A stretch of DNA of 64,000 bases from Echria macrotheca (Eukaryota > Ascomycota > Sordariomycetes > Sordariales > Schizotheciaceae): the NCBI GenBank assembly GCA_030411725.1, contig MU839832.1, positions 868,001 through 932,000 of the forward strand. Direction: 5' to 3'. Both the position numbers and the translations under genes were made by a program. The notes under the pieces were generated by a model, which saw nothing but the letters and a program-made list of their open reading frames with translations, did no database searches and had not been told where the DNA came from. The first letter of the stretch is position 1, and each line of letters opens with the position of its first letter. This document shows positions 44,113-53,867 of the stretch, one piece after another.

Positions 44113-44906
44113 TCAAAGTGTCGTATCGCCCGGCATCAACTCATTGCGCCACGGCATCGCCCCATGATCGTTAGCCCACTTGAGCACGGCATCATAATCC
44201 TTGCACTGGTGATCCGACCCCCATCCCGGCCCGGCCTCGGTCTTGCCCTCGAGATTCGTATCGGCCGCGCACATGATGGACTGGCGGAGATAGTCGAAGC
44301 AGTGGGCCGAGTGGTGGGCGATCTCCTTGGTCAGCTCGACGCCGCCGTATCCCGCCTGATAGTGCTCGACAATGTACGAAAGGCAGTGCAGTTGATGAAA
44401 GACGGACACCATGTACGCTGGGCCCTGCGTGTCGCGGCTGATGGCCACCGTGTACGGCTCGGGTAGGTCGTATGCCGCCCGGTCGGGGATCTGGACGTAT
44501 CCGCGCGCTTTGGCGCTCAGCTCGATCCAGTTGTGCAGCGTCCGGAGCGTCGTCTCGTTGCTCGCAAACATGTCCTCGTCGACGTATCGCTTGTTCTGGA
44601 CGTATGTGTATGTTTTCAGCGGGACTGCGATTGATTAGCATCGCCACTGTCGGGTTGAGCACACCACGTACAATCTGGTACCGGGCTCCGCATGCCTCCT
44701 CTTCTGCAAAACATTTGCGGCGGCCGGAAAAGTAGAAAGACGATCGCTAGGGCCATCCCGAACTCGATGGCTAGTCGGAGATACCGCCGCCAAGTTGGTC
44801 GCTCGGACAGAAGCACCGGGCGGCCATCATTGCTCGTGTCGTCACCAGGCAAGGCGAGAAACGCCTGGCTCTCGTCGCCGCGTTCATCCTTGGTCGGATT
44901 CATCAT
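44113..44906 (-). CDS. UstYa-family (DUF3328) membrane protein
   Basis: UstYa-type proteins act as oxygenases or cyclases in fungal RiPP and other secondary-metabolite clusters, in the secretory pathway, though many copies lie outside clusters. Exons: 44906-44672 and 44624-44113, with a 47-nt intron (GTACGT, TGCTAATC branch, CAG); 248 residues. A short cytosolic N-terminus, a single TM helix (about 43-61, LAIEFGMALAIVFLLF) and a lumenal domain follow. The conserved order is LKTYTYVQNKRYVDED, FHQLHCLSYI (HxxHC at 155-159) and HCFDYLRQSIMC (186-197), the two metal-type motifs of the family. Two tandem ATGs start it (44906 and 44903), and a uORF stop overlaps them. Confidence 0.88.
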
Positions 44907-44935
44907 TGCAGTCGTTGGCGACAACGGGAGTCCAT
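44903..44935 (-). promoter_or_regulatory. uORF whose stop overlaps the UstYa-like start codon
   Basis: An ATG at 44935 opens a 10-codon frame (MDSRCRQRLQ) that ends in TGA at 44905-44903. The main ATGs are at 44906-44904 and 44903-44901, so termination and start share bases (ATGATGA). This arrangement could couple translation by re-initiation or limit it. A weak TATATTAT-like element lies at about 45007-45015. Confidence 0.5.
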
Positions 44936-45417
44936 GACAGGAGGAGAAAAGGTAGCATCACCCAGAAAACCGCTCCGAGGCGAAAATGGTGGGACGGGTG
45001 GTCTGTCCTTATATTATCGTTCCATCGCGTGGCGTGGCCATGCTTTGGGAGTCTTGGTTCGGGAGGAGGTCATTAGGCTAATATGGCGCCCCATGTTTCC
45101 CCGGACCAACGCCGCCGAGATCAAACCATTCAGGTCTCCACATGATTCTCTGGCATTGAAAGTGGACCGATTACCCCAGAATATGATTGCCACAACGTTG
45201 GGGTTCGTTCAAGCGTGCCAATCGTGTCGGGTCGTCGGTGTTGACGGCCGTTCCAGTATCAGGCCTAACTGGCCACTGCTGACCTCTAACTACGACAGGG
45301 CATAGGATCCCAAGATACAAAAAGGAAGATCTTGGATTTTTGCAAAAGCTACGCTAGGAATGTTTCAGAAGGGCTTTGGAATCGAGTTATCCACGGTGTA
45401 ATGACCGAAAGAACCAA
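44936..45417. other. Gap between the UstYa-like and NmrA genes
   Basis: About 480 bases: promoter of the UstYa-like gene and 3' flank of the NmrA gene. No gene recognised. Confidence 0.6.
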
Positions 45418-46624
45418 TCAGTCTTTGCCCGTCCAGATGGGAGCCAAGAAAGCTTCCGCCCGAGTCAGCTCCAGCTCTGGCAACAGTCTGTTCCAGGTAT
45501 CAGAAACGACAAAATTGCCCTCCTTCATGCCCAGCAGGAGACCCTTCAAAAAGACTTTGCCAAGGGACTCGACTTGTTCGGGCTTCAGGGAAGGATGTTC
45601 AATCCTGGGAACCCAGGTGGGTTCGGCGGTGTAGTCCAGGAGGCTCTGTTCGCTCAGTTTCTCGACGGAAAAGGGACCTGAACATGTTAGACAATGCGCA
45701 CCAAGAATCGACAGGGCACGAACCACGCAATTTCTCGCCAAGGGCAATGATCTCGGCGACAGTCAACTCTTCTCCTCGTATTCCACCATCCACTGGCCAT
45801 TCACCCTCGTAATCTATCGCGGCGGCTACCACCCGTGTCAGATCACTGACAGTGGTCAAGGTGATGCGTGCATCTTGCTGGCCGTCGACGACAAGGGCCC
45901 GTCTGTTCTGGTAGTCCAGGGGAATCTGGAAAAGGTGCAGATGCTTGGCAACTCTGTGCGGCCAGCCGAGATAGTTCGTGAAAAGGCCCGGTTGGAAGAG
46001 GGTGTACTCGAGAACCTGCATCATCCCGTCAGAGACAAATATTCCGGCGACCAACCATATGTACCTTTCGTTCCTTGTTCAGTTCGGCGAGATAGGCGCG
46101 GATGTCGGCCTTGGCTTGATACCACGGCATGTGGTGGAGAGAGGAGCTTCCTGGCTATTAGTTTAGGAATCATGTTCGAAACACGGCAGACGAACGTGGC
46201 CCATTCGCTCGGGGCGAACCGCTTGACCCCGGCCCGGACAGCTGCATCGATGAGGTTCTTCTGGACAACGCCACCAGGGTCCTTGTCGGCGACGATGAAG
46301 GACAGCAACGTGTTGACCCCCTCGAGAATCTTGGCCAGGGCATCGAGATCGTGGTAGTCTGTCTTGATCCACGCGGCGCCTGGGATCTTGACATCGGGAG
46401 GGTCCTGTTGTGAATTGGTTACTAACAAGTCGGGGGAAAGTAGGAGAGGGATGGAGGGTGGGAAGGATACCTTTCTGATTAGAAGAAGGATTTCGTGTTT
46501 TCCAGAGGCGGCGAGAACGTCGACCACCTCGCTGGCAACGTCTAGACTCTGTCAGCCTGGCGCGACGGTTCACTCCAAGGGGGGACGTGCTTCCGGAACC
46601 ACCCGCGATTGCTATCTTGACCAT
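45418..46624 (-). CDS. NmrA-like / isoflavone-reductase-type oxidoreductase
   Basis: Atypical SDR of the NmrA/PCBER group: NAD(P)-binding sensor or reductase, often in secondary metabolism. Six exons: 46624-46591, 46541-46471, 46404-46196, 46146-46065, 46015-45724 and 45677-45418; 315 residues. Introns are 49, 66, 49, 49 and 46 nt. The first is GC-AG: only its GC donor restores the fold motif AGGSGNVASEV (Gly-rich loop). Other family landmarks are FAPSEWATSSLHHMPWYQAK, YTLFQPGLFTNYL, ALVVDGQQDARITLTTVSDL and GIRGEELTVAEIIALGEK. The acceptor of intron 3 (46147) is chosen because it alone gives SEWATSSL. No Tyr-x-x-x-Lys pair is evident. Substrate unknown. Confidence 0.88.
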
Positions 46625-48164
46625 GGTTTCAGTATGAGCGGTCGCTGAACATACACTGGGGGATGGAATTACACGAGTAATTTGAAAAGGGACCGCGGTT
46701 CGTTTAAATAGCCAGCCCGGCGGCAAGGAGGGACATGACCAAGAACTCGGAAGCTTTCTATATTCAACCAAGCTGACAAATTGTGCAGGTTCTTCTGGTT
46801 CGGGGCACCAAATTACTGTTAGAGACCAGAAATCAAATAGGCGTTGGATGGGTCGAGCTCGAGGTGAGCTCGGATGTAGATTGCTGCCGAGTGGACGGGA
46901 TTACCAAACCGGCAATCCCACGCAACGCGAGAGGACAACCATCTTGACGCCATCCTCCATAGGACCATTCCCATCTAGACAGGGCTGTCATCATATGAGG
47001 CAACCTCCGACAACCTATCGGATCACATTGCAGCCGCCTCCTTCGTGTCGTGCAACAAGGTCGAGTCGTCGGCATCGATCGGATCGTTCCCGGTCCCGAT
47101 GTGTGGCGTTCCCAAAAGGGACGGCGACCAAAGCAAGACATTGCACTCCTCTTGTAACTCCAGTCAGCTGTTGTTTTCCAAGTAGAAACGCTGGGAAGAG
47201 TAAATCAAGAGCAGCAGAACATAGGGGAAACCCACAATATGTTGCGGGGGACGAACCTCTGCAGGGTAGTAAACCAATCAGCGCCCACAGATGTAAACTG
47301 ACCAGTCTCTCGTTTGCCCGTTGTCAGAGCCGCAGTAGCTCAGGCTGCTGGCGTTTGTGGCGTCTGGTGAATGTACAAGCAATTGGGACGAGATGCCGCG
47401 TGTGGGGAGCTGGCTGCTGCGGACACCCGGTGTTTGTATGCTCGCGCTGTCACTTCTCACCATTGGCTGGCCATTTGCGGAGTGTCTCTGTCTCCAGATC
47501 AAGAAGGGGCGATTCTGACTGATCGCTCGCAGCGCCTACCCGTTGCCCTTGCCGTCCCAGACCATGGGCCCACTGGCTTATCATTCGCTCGACCAGGCGT
47601 CTGGACCACATGTCTCTGAACGACAAGTGACAGGTCCCAGGAGGAGAGCCAGAGTCAGAAACAACCAAAAGACGTCGACGAGCGGGCCGACGGCAGACAC
47701 CATCTCAACGGCGGGAAGGGGATATTATCTCTGTCCGTTTCGAGCATGGTGGCCCCTCCTGAAACTCTTCGTCTGATCAGGACAAAGGAAGTGGGAGAAA
47801 ATGATTCGGACCAGGCGCAGGCAAGTAGAAGAAGGTGAGGCAGCCTTCCAAGACCTGACAGAATCCTCTTCTCATTTTTCGTTTTGTGTCTGTCTCTTTT
47901 TGCCGTTCCTCCACTCTTCGTTCTCCCAGACTCAAACATCGATACCCATCTGCATGCACGCTAGAGACACTGCCACCCGATGAACTCATGTCCCGGTTGG
48001 GCACCAGTTCGACGCTGATATCCGAGTCGCGAGCGGGGCCGAGAGAGCGGGCAGAAGAACGGTTGGAGCCAGCATACTGTCGACATCACAACCAGCGGTG
48101 AGCGAGAGGCTTCACACCGTAGGAGAGGTGGCTCGTCGACGCCAGCAGTAAAAAACAAAGAGAA
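46625..48164. other. 1.5-kb divergent intergenic region
   Basis: Between the NmrA gene (TATTTAAA at 46710-46703, minus strand, about 80 nt before its ATG) and the Myb-like gene. A 224-codon frame at 46848-47522 has no motif. The part before 48165 is probably the Myb gene leader. No RNA gene was recognised. Confidence 0.5.
46703..46710 (-). promoter_or_regulatory. TATA-like element of the NmrA gene
   Basis: TATTTAAA on the minus strand, 79-86 nt upstream of the ATG at 46624. Confidence 0.45.
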
Positions 48165-50716
48165 ATGCTTATCAGTATGGCTCCCCGCCAAGTTGACATG
48201 GCTGCCACCAATCCCTACCATTTCTCGTGGCCCCAAAACCAACAACACCTGTTGGCACAGTTCACAACCCAGTGGCGGATTCTGAGCAGCCAGAATTCCT
48301 TCCAACACCCTTCCCTGCGGCAAAACATGGCACCCTCACCGTCGGGCTCCGGCACCAATTCAACAGGTAGCCGACGTACCAGGTCGAAACCAAAGAAAGT
48401 CAATCCGACCAGGCCTGGTGATAGCTCACTTTCGACTGCTTCTTCTCTCCCCGATGCTGGAGCCGTTTACTCTCCCTCTGTGAGTGCTTCTCTTTGTTCA
48501 TCTAACACAGCGATGGAATAACTGACTGACAAACAGATGGACAAAAAGTGGCACTATCCACCCCTCGCCCCAGCACCAAGCGGCCATGGCGGGCAAATGG
48601 GAGCATCGTCGTCCCTGTCCCATGTCTCAGTCGGATCGGCTGGGCTAGCCGACTACGAGTCAACTGATGGCTTTCTCTACGTTGGCGACCAGACATTTTT
48701 CAAAGCATACCCTCCCGCCTCAGGCCACGGGCTCCCGACTCAACACCAAACACAAATCCAGGCTCAGCCCCCAACACAACCGGCTTATTTCCCGGCCCTC
48801 CCGGATCCCGAGTTCGTCGTCCCTGCGTTTGCCTCCCCAGGGGTTGGACAGCCGTGGCAAACGAACGGACCCGAGGCAAACGGCATGGGTTTTGACTACG
48901 CCACCACATTGTCGTCGTTTGTGCCGTCGGGGCTTCCCGCCGGGCAGATCATTCCCGGATACACGGATCCCAGCAGCTGTGGCGGCAACATCAACGGCTT
49001 CCCGTCCACGGGAACCACCGAGATGATGCTAGAAGCCATGGCTCTCAGCGACGAGCATACTCGGCATCTCTGGCCTCAGTCACAGACACCCACCACGGCC
49101 TTCCAGATGCATCCAGTTCCGGCCCCGACAGGATACCTCCCCAGTCAACGACACATGCCTGTGACTCAGAGTTCCATCGGCCATCAAGAGTCGGAGGATG
49201 GGAGTCTGACAGTGTCTCCCAAGCTCCTAAAGAACAACCCGTCGCCGACCCCGACACCCACCCCTACGACGTCGACCGAGTCCATCATCACCGCGTTCCT
49301 GCGGGACCAGGGGGACGCAGAGTCGGGAAGCATTGAACAGAACCAGACCCATTTTGTCTCGTCTGACCGGAGCAAGCCTCGGACTCGGCTTCCCAGCGCG
49401 CGTAGCCAGCGTCGGCAACTTATGCGATCGGTCGATTCCGTTTTCAATGGGGTAGAGCAGGGCGGGAAAGTCAAGCCCGAGGATGGTGTCACCCAATCAT
49501 CTATCCAGGTCGACGCGCAGACGCCAACTCAGAAGCGGGCGCGAACTCCGGCATCGCCGCCCACTTCGGGAAGTAGCGGCGGCATGAACACCAGGACCAA
49601 AGGCAGCAACATAAGCAAGCGGAAGCTAGTACATCTCCAAGCGAAACCGGATCCGAAACTCTCAGCTACGGCACCGGGTTCGACGAGCCTGCGGTCACCT
49701 TCGCCAACACCTGATGCTGTAAACGTTGATAGACTCGGACGGCGTGTGGCCAAGCAGACCCAAATCCAGGTTCAGCTTATCCCTCCGACTCCAGAGCCAG
49801 CGCGGAAATCACAACGGCTTGTGCAGCGTGGGGGTGTTGGCGATGCAATGCCAGCTTCCTTTCCTGCTCCCGAGTTCTCGATGTTGTCAGCCGGCTCGGC
49901 TGGTGACGCTAGCGTAGGAACAGTAGGAGGCAGAACAAGATATGGCCACGCACCGCCGCGTTCCTCTTCACAGTCGACATCCCCGGACTGGTCTGGCTCG
50001 TTTGCCTCGTACGATGAAGAGTCTGATCATGACAGCCGATGGGGGAAGCAGAGCGACTACGAAGACGGTGGTGAGGACGATGACATGCCCGAGTCCAGAA
50101 CTCGAGCTGGAAATAAGACCAAGAGCGGCAGGGCCACCGTGAAGCGGTCGAGGACGGAGACAGCATCAGCGGCAACGACATCAAAACGCCGCTTCCTCAG
50201 CGAAGGTATTTGCGCAGCCGACGAGTTTCTGATTGCTCGCCGCCAGGAGGGCATGTCGTACCGCGAGATCCGCAAGGCTGGCGGCTTCACGCAGGCCGAA
50301 TCGACGCTGCGGGGCCGGTACCGGATGCTGACCAAGCGGCCCGAGGAGCGTGTGCGGGATCCGAAATGGACCGCCAAGGATGTACGTTTTCTTATTCACA
50401 GCCAGTTATCTCAAGCTAATCTGTGCGACAACAGTTGTATCTCCTCGAGAAGGCAGTTCGCAAGCTGGCCCGGCCGGTTTCCAAGTATCTCCCGAACGGC
50501 GATAGCAATGGAGAGGACGAGAATAACAAGAAAGTCACCAAGCTGGCGGACGCGCGTATTCCGTGGAAGCTGGTGGCCGAGTATATTATCAAGCATGGAG
50601 GATCGTATCACTTTGGCAACTCGACTTGTCGTAAGAAGTGGGACGAAGTGGTTGAGCAGCAGCTGCAGTTGGGCAATGACATTGACCGGCCGTTTTTTAG
50701 AGATGGAGGACGTTGA
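48165..50716 (+). CDS. Myb/SANT-like DNA-binding protein with long disordered N-terminus
   Basis: Three exons: 48165-48479, 48537-50381 and 50435-50716, with introns of 57 and 53 nt; 813 residues (a second ATG at 48177 is also possible). The first about 620 residues are Ser/Pro/Gln/Thr-rich and low in structure, with basic patches (SRRTRSKPKK, SKRKLVH, KQTQIQVQL) that could be nuclear signals. The C-terminal part holds a FLSEGICAADEFLIARRQEG helix and AESTLRGRYRMLTK, a helix-turn-helix-like start, then a Myb/SANT-type unit (DPKWTAKDLYLLEKAVRKLA, IPWKLVAEYIIKHGG, STCRKKWDEVVE) with spaced tryptophans. A transcription regulator is inferred. Targets unknown. Transcribed away from the NmrA gene. 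Confidence 0.8.
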
Positions 50717-50958
50717 TGGGCGGTCCGGTGTTTGATCGGAGATTTTCCTTTTTGGTCTTCATTCTGTCGGGTTTTCTGGAGTTTGTCGAGTTGGGAGATT
50801 AGGATGGACGGTATGGGGTAATATGGTCGTTGTGGACGGGATATTCGGCCGGCGTTGAGCATCGTCCGGTTCTGTAGGAAAGAGGGCACAGTTGAGCTTC
50901 ATAACCACCAAAACTACAGAGTAGACAGAATAGGTAAACATTTTACTCGTTCTAGATA

Positions 50959-52062
50959 TCACATCCTCGCCCCTGCCTCTGCTGTCATATTCGGAACACC
51001 AATCCTCCTCAGCACGTCAATGACCTGCTCCGCATCTTGTCGCAGTGCATCCCACTCCCTCTGCGTCTTGACCAGCGCAGTCCCCGCCAGCACAGTCCCA
51101 TTGAGCGCCAACCTCCCCGCGACCCCATCCTCATCAGTAACCTCGGCGCCCTCCTCAACCCGCGGCATGATAACCATAATGTCCCCCGTCATGGCAAGGT
51201 TATAACTAATCGCCGCCTCCACCTCGGCACCCTCCCCAAAATATTTCCCGCACGCCACACACGCCTGGCTATACAGCCCCCGATAGACCCTATGCAGCTC
51301 GGGCCCCGTCATGTCGGTGTGTACCTCCCCGACGAACACACGAAAAGGCAACTTGTCCCTCACCACCTCATCCCTCAAGTTCGCAGCCAACAGATCCCAT
51401 TCCCCTCCTTGTCCTCCTTCAGAAATCCCATCGCGCATTTTTTCGACCGGGAGGAGTTGCACGTGACGATGGGCCTGGGACGCGCCGCTTGCGGGGCCGC
51501 TGTTGAAGAATGCGAATAATTCTTGTCCTTCAGGTTCTTGTCTCTGGGACTGTCTCTGATGGGAATGGGAATGAGAAGAATACGACGAAATGCAGGCCAT
51601 CGTCGCGGCGAGGTCGTCGCTTTCGAGGAGGTGGGTTTGATGTTTGAAAGATTTGGTCGCGAGGATGAAGTGCTCTGGGACGATGGCGAATTTGTTGAGG
51701 ACGAGGATGTGGTCTGTCAGGAGAGACGCAGCAAAGGGGATGAGGAGGTCGGGTTCCGGGTTGGCGAAGGGGTTGAATGGTGGTTTCTTGTCGTTTTCTT
51801 TCTGCTGGGGGTCATTATTTCCTGATCTAGATCCCTTGGGTTTGTTTGCTAGTGAGGGCGAGAAGCGCAGTTGGAACTTTTTTGTCTCTTGGTCAGTCAG
51901 AGGAAAAAGAAGAGGGAGGGAGGGCGGGGTAGATACCAGGATGGAGTTGACTTGCAACAGGGCGACTTGTGTCCGGTAGAAATTGACATGTCCGCCTGCT
52001 ACGGCCTTTTCGAACGTTGTCCGGACAAGTTCGGGCAGGTTGGGTGGTGCCTTGAGTGCCAT
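50959..52062 (-). CDS. apa2: Ap4A phosphorylase (Apa1/Apa2 type), HIT superfamily
   Basis: Cleaves diadenosine tetraphosphate (Ap4A) with phosphate to ADP and ATP, in nucleotide and stress signal turnover. Two exons are proposed: 52062-51937 and 51876-50959, 347 residues. The 60-nt span between them (51936-51877, GTATCT, CTGAC, AAG) has no stop and no frame change, so a single-exon reading of 367 residues is possible; but removing it gives NSILFQLRFSPSLANKPKG, the family-like continuation. The HIT-like catalytic motif is SGASQAHRHVQLLP with the HxHxQ core. AFFNSGPASG precedes it, and FVGEVHTDMTG and ISYNLAMTGDIMVIMPR follow. Symbol is given for function; the Apa1/Apa2 choice is not resolved. 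Confidence 0.9.
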   Translation of the reverse strand: MALKAPPNLPELVRTTFEKAVAGGHVNFYRTQVALLQVNSILVSTPPSLPLLFPLTDQETKKFQLRFSPSLANKPKGSRSGNNDPQQKENDKKPPFNPFANPEPDLLIPFAASLLTDHILVLNKFAIVPEHFILATKSFKHQTHLLESDDLAATMACISSYSSHSHSHQRQSQRQEPEGQELFAFFNSGPASGASQAHRHVQLLPVEKMRDGISEGGQGGEWDLLAANLRDEVVRDKLPFRVFVGEVHTDMTGPELHRVYRGLYSQACVACGKYFGEGAEVEAAISYNLAMTGDIMVIMPRVEEGAEVTDEDGVAGRLALNGTVLAGTALVKTQREWDALRQDAEQVIDVLRRIGVPNMTAEAGARM

Positions 52063-52264
52063 TTTGTGAATCTACACGTACAGGTCAAGAGTTGTGTTGA
52101 GTTTGAGTCCTGAATTGCTTCATGAAGTCACAGCTGGTCCGTGCGCTGCCCCTCATATCCGGAAACAAGAGTAAAAATCTGAGGTTTATGGTCAATGGTG
52201 AAGATACAAGTTTATGAGAAGTATGATTACATTATCTACACTGCTATGCAATATTCCTCTTCTA

Positions 52265-53334
52265 TCAAATGCCAGGAAGCCCAAGAACCTGTCGCAGCGC
52301 CGGAACCCAGCGGGGGAGGATGTACGTAAAATACAAGCCCGCCAGAGCCACCAACAACCCGGTAAGCTGTCAACGTTAGCAGAGTTCCTCCGCGGATCAA
52401 AGGGACTCACCTTCTCAAACCAGGTGTGAAAATAAATAGCCGTCATCAACAACATCCACGCACACAACCCAATCACCCCAGCCGCCAGACTGCCCCCTTT
52501 TCCTACCGCCTCAAGCAACGACACCGCCACCCCTTCATCTCTCTTCTCCGCCTCAATCCCGGCCCCCTTAACCGCCCCATCATGCATCACCACCGACCTC
52601 TCCTCCCTCAGATACCTCGCCCACCGCGCCGCAACCCACCCGACCTCCTGCACCAGAAAGAAACTCCCCAGCACCAGCAAGAAAACATGTCCCGAGATAT
52701 CATGTCCCCCACTCCACCTCCCGCCCGCCGCCTTGCACGCCGCCGCACTAAACACATCCCCCGCCGAGGCGGTCCCCATCTGTACCTCCTGCTCAGCAAC
52801 CTCACACTTGCCCCCGCTCCAGCGGAACCCCCGGTCGATGATCGCCGGCCCAAAGAACCACTGCGTCACAAAAACCCACCACGTCGTGACGACCGCCCAC
52901 CTCACGCCCGCCCTCGCCCTGCGCGCCGGACTGGTCGACAGCGCGGGGTGCGTGCCGACGAACACGACGAACGCGAGCGTGATCCAGAACCAGCCGCGCT
53001 TGACGAACAACACATTAAAAACATTGTCCTTGCGCGCGAAGTACGACGGCATCAGCGGCGAGTCCTGGATGTGCGCGTGGCGGACCGCATCGTACGGCGC
53101 CGCGCGCGTCTCGGGCGACAGGAGCGAGAAGACGGCGCCGAAGACGAGCAGGAGCGGGTAGCCCGCCAGCAGCGCGACCTCGGTCGGGGTCGGGAGGTAT
53201 GGCGTGTTTCGTCGGACGGGAGGGACAGTCGACGATTTTTGGGGTGTTCGTGGGAGCGACGACGGCGGGACGGGCATCTCGGCGGCGATTTGGGAGGGGG
53301 TTTTCAGTCGGTTCTTTGCGTGGGGGTTGGACAT
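52265..53334 (-). CDS. scs3: FIT family lipid-droplet protein (Scs3/FITM-like)
   Basis: ER membrane protein of the fat-storage-inducing transmembrane family, required for lipid-droplet budding; yeast Scs3 affects inositol and phospholipid balance. Exons: 53334-52411 and 52366-52265, with a 44-nt intron (GTGAGT, TGCTAACGTTGACAG); 341 residues ending VLGLPGI. Several hydrophobic segments are visible (LLAGYPLLLVFGAVFSLLSP, WITLAFVVFVGTHPAL, VTTWWVFVTQWFFGPAIIDR). GGHDISGHVFLLVLGS and WMLLMTAIYFHTWFEK carry the two conserved catalytic-type histidines of the family. The ATG at 53334 is taken because the longer upstream frame is basic, Arg-rich leader. Unspliced reading of the 3' end gives a wrong tail. 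Assignment is good. Confidence 0.88.
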
Positions 53335-53867
53335 TTTGGAGAGAAAAAATTTGTTCAGAGAAATATCGTCAGGGCTTGTTTGTCCGGTACATCTGGTAGA
53401 TCGTCGACTTTTCGTTTCGTCGCGAAACCGAGGTAATCGCATGCGCGGGCTGAAGGAACTCGTAGGTGGACAGCGAAAAGAATTGAGCAAACAAACGGCA
53501 AGTTCGGTGGTGTTGTCAAAGCTGGCGCGGGCTATGACGTTGTTCTCGTGCCTGACGTGGTGACTAAGCAGTTTGTTATCGATAAGACCCACGACAGCCT
53601 CGGCTCAGCTCGACAGCTGTCTGTCACTTTCATGATTTCTCAAATGCAAATCTGTATATTCACTGCAAGCGCAGCAGCTAGCCGTTCTGCCAGCAGGTAT
53701 CTTCTATCAAATGCGACGCCCTGTTGCCTTTTTGCGTCTATGAGACCCGACCGCCCTGCACGAATGCCGCCCCAACGCCAAAAAGCACAAAAACCGCCCG
53801 ATCCAATGCCGGGCCATCACGGCCGGCCAGCTATAGAAGCGAAGATGAAGCATATACCCCAGAAAAT
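53335..53867. other. Gap between Scs3-like and GH55 genes
   Basis: About 530 bases: Scs3-like promoter and leader and the GH55 3' flank. No gene recognised. Confidence 0.6.

Noticed and set aside
52426..53436. 336-codon frame on the plus strand
   Set aside because: Antisense to the Scs3-like gene; very Arg/Pro/His-rich, typical of a shadow frame.
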